Origin: an uncultured Subdoligranulum sp.
GTDB taxonomy: Bacteria > Bacillota_A > Clostridia > Oscillospirales > Ruminococcaceae
Direction of reading: 5' to 3'
Assembly (NCBI RefSeq): GCF_937890665.1
Contig: NZ_CALADU010000322.1
Location: 1 to 5,300 of the forward strand
DNA: 5,300 nt
Below are positions 5,155 through 5,300 of this stretch, piece by piece. Each line of letters begins with the position of its first letter. Position 1 is the first letter of the stretch. The position numbers and the translations under genes are program-made. The notes below the pieces were generated by a model that was given only the letters and a program-made list of their open reading frames with translations, searched no databases and was not told the DNA's origin.

Positions 5155-5300
5155 ATGGCAGATCGAATCGCAGTCGGGGACAAGCTCCCTTTCTTTTTGT
5201 ATGACACCCCTTACAGCGCCCAGAACCGTTTTCGCGACCTGTTGGCCGCAAAAAGTCCTCTGGTGCTGATTTTTATGGCCAACTTCGGCCATCCCATCAC
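5155..5300 (+). CDS. Redoxin/peroxiredoxin-fold (AhpC/TSA-like) protein, N-terminal part, cut by window end
   Basis: An ATG at 5155 follows AAAGGAGG (5139-5146) by 8 bases and opens a frame that runs off the right edge after 48 codons. The start, RIAVGDKLPFFLYDTP (about 4-19), is the VGD-x-x-P-x-F opening typical of thioredoxin-fold peroxiredoxins. PLVLIFMANFGHPIT (about 35-49) matches the first buried strand and the turn where the active site lies. In related redoxins this turn commonly reads like FGCPxC; here His46 and apparently Thr49 stand where cysteines would be expected. The protein may therefore lack peroxidase or thiol exchange activity, or use another residue further on. No clear promoter is seen between the upstream terminator and the ribosome binding site. 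Confidence 0.75.
   Translation, partial: MADRIAVGDKLPFFLYDTPYSAQNRFRDLLAAKSPLVLIFMANFGHPI

Noticed and set aside
4933..5292. Open frames on both strands across the 4887-5150 gap
   Set aside because: No ribosome binding site, low-complexity Arg-rich translations, and they cross two terminators and the structured RNA.

Overview
The window looks like a stretch of housekeeping chromosome from a moderately GC-rich Gram-positive Clostridia, most likely of the Oscillospiraceae/Ruminococcaceae type (Faecalibacterium, Gemmiger or Subdoligranulum relatives). This is inferred from strong AGGAGG-type ribosome binding sites, sigma-A-like promoters, short intergenic gaps closed by hairpin-T-run terminators, a cyclophilin lipoprotein, a DUF1292 protein and the protein sequences themselves. 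No sequence search was possible, so the lineage is an inference. No mobile element, CRISPR array, tRNA or rRNA was seen.

Layout. (1) 1-485: the C-terminal half of a PfkB-family sugar kinase, probably 2-keto-3-deoxygluconate kinase, closed by a strong terminator. (2) 547-2188: a biotin unit, with an apparent BirA operator overlapping the -35 box, then birA (HTH repressor fused to biotin-protein ligase, TTG start) and bioY (biotin ECF-transporter S component), closed by a terminator. (3) 2221-3497: ruvX (YqgF) and uppS (undecaprenyl diphosphate synthase) under one promoter, closed by a two-way terminator shared with the convergent next gene. (4) 3591-4406, minus strand: a secreted cyclophilin-type peptidyl-prolyl isomerase lipoprotein. 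(5) 4448-4873: back-to-back divergent promoters, then a very acidic DUF1292 protein. (6) 4887-5075: no protein gene, but a long self-complementary element of about 189 bases that folds like a 6S RNA, followed by another terminator. (7) 5155-5300: the first 48 codons of a redoxin/peroxiredoxin-fold protein cut by the window end.

How the parts work together. birA-bioY looks like a self-contained biotin salvage and control circuit: BioY would bring biotin in using a shared ECF energising module encoded elsewhere, BirA would attach it to carboxylases and, when loaded with biotin, shut its own promoter. The remaining genes are general maintenance functions (RNA/DNA processing, cell-wall lipid carrier, extracytoplasmic folding). 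The most interesting element is the candidate 6S RNA at 4887-5075. It is not a new class if confirmed, but it is easy to miss and fills the only long non-coding gap. I found no sign of an undescribed multi-gene system.
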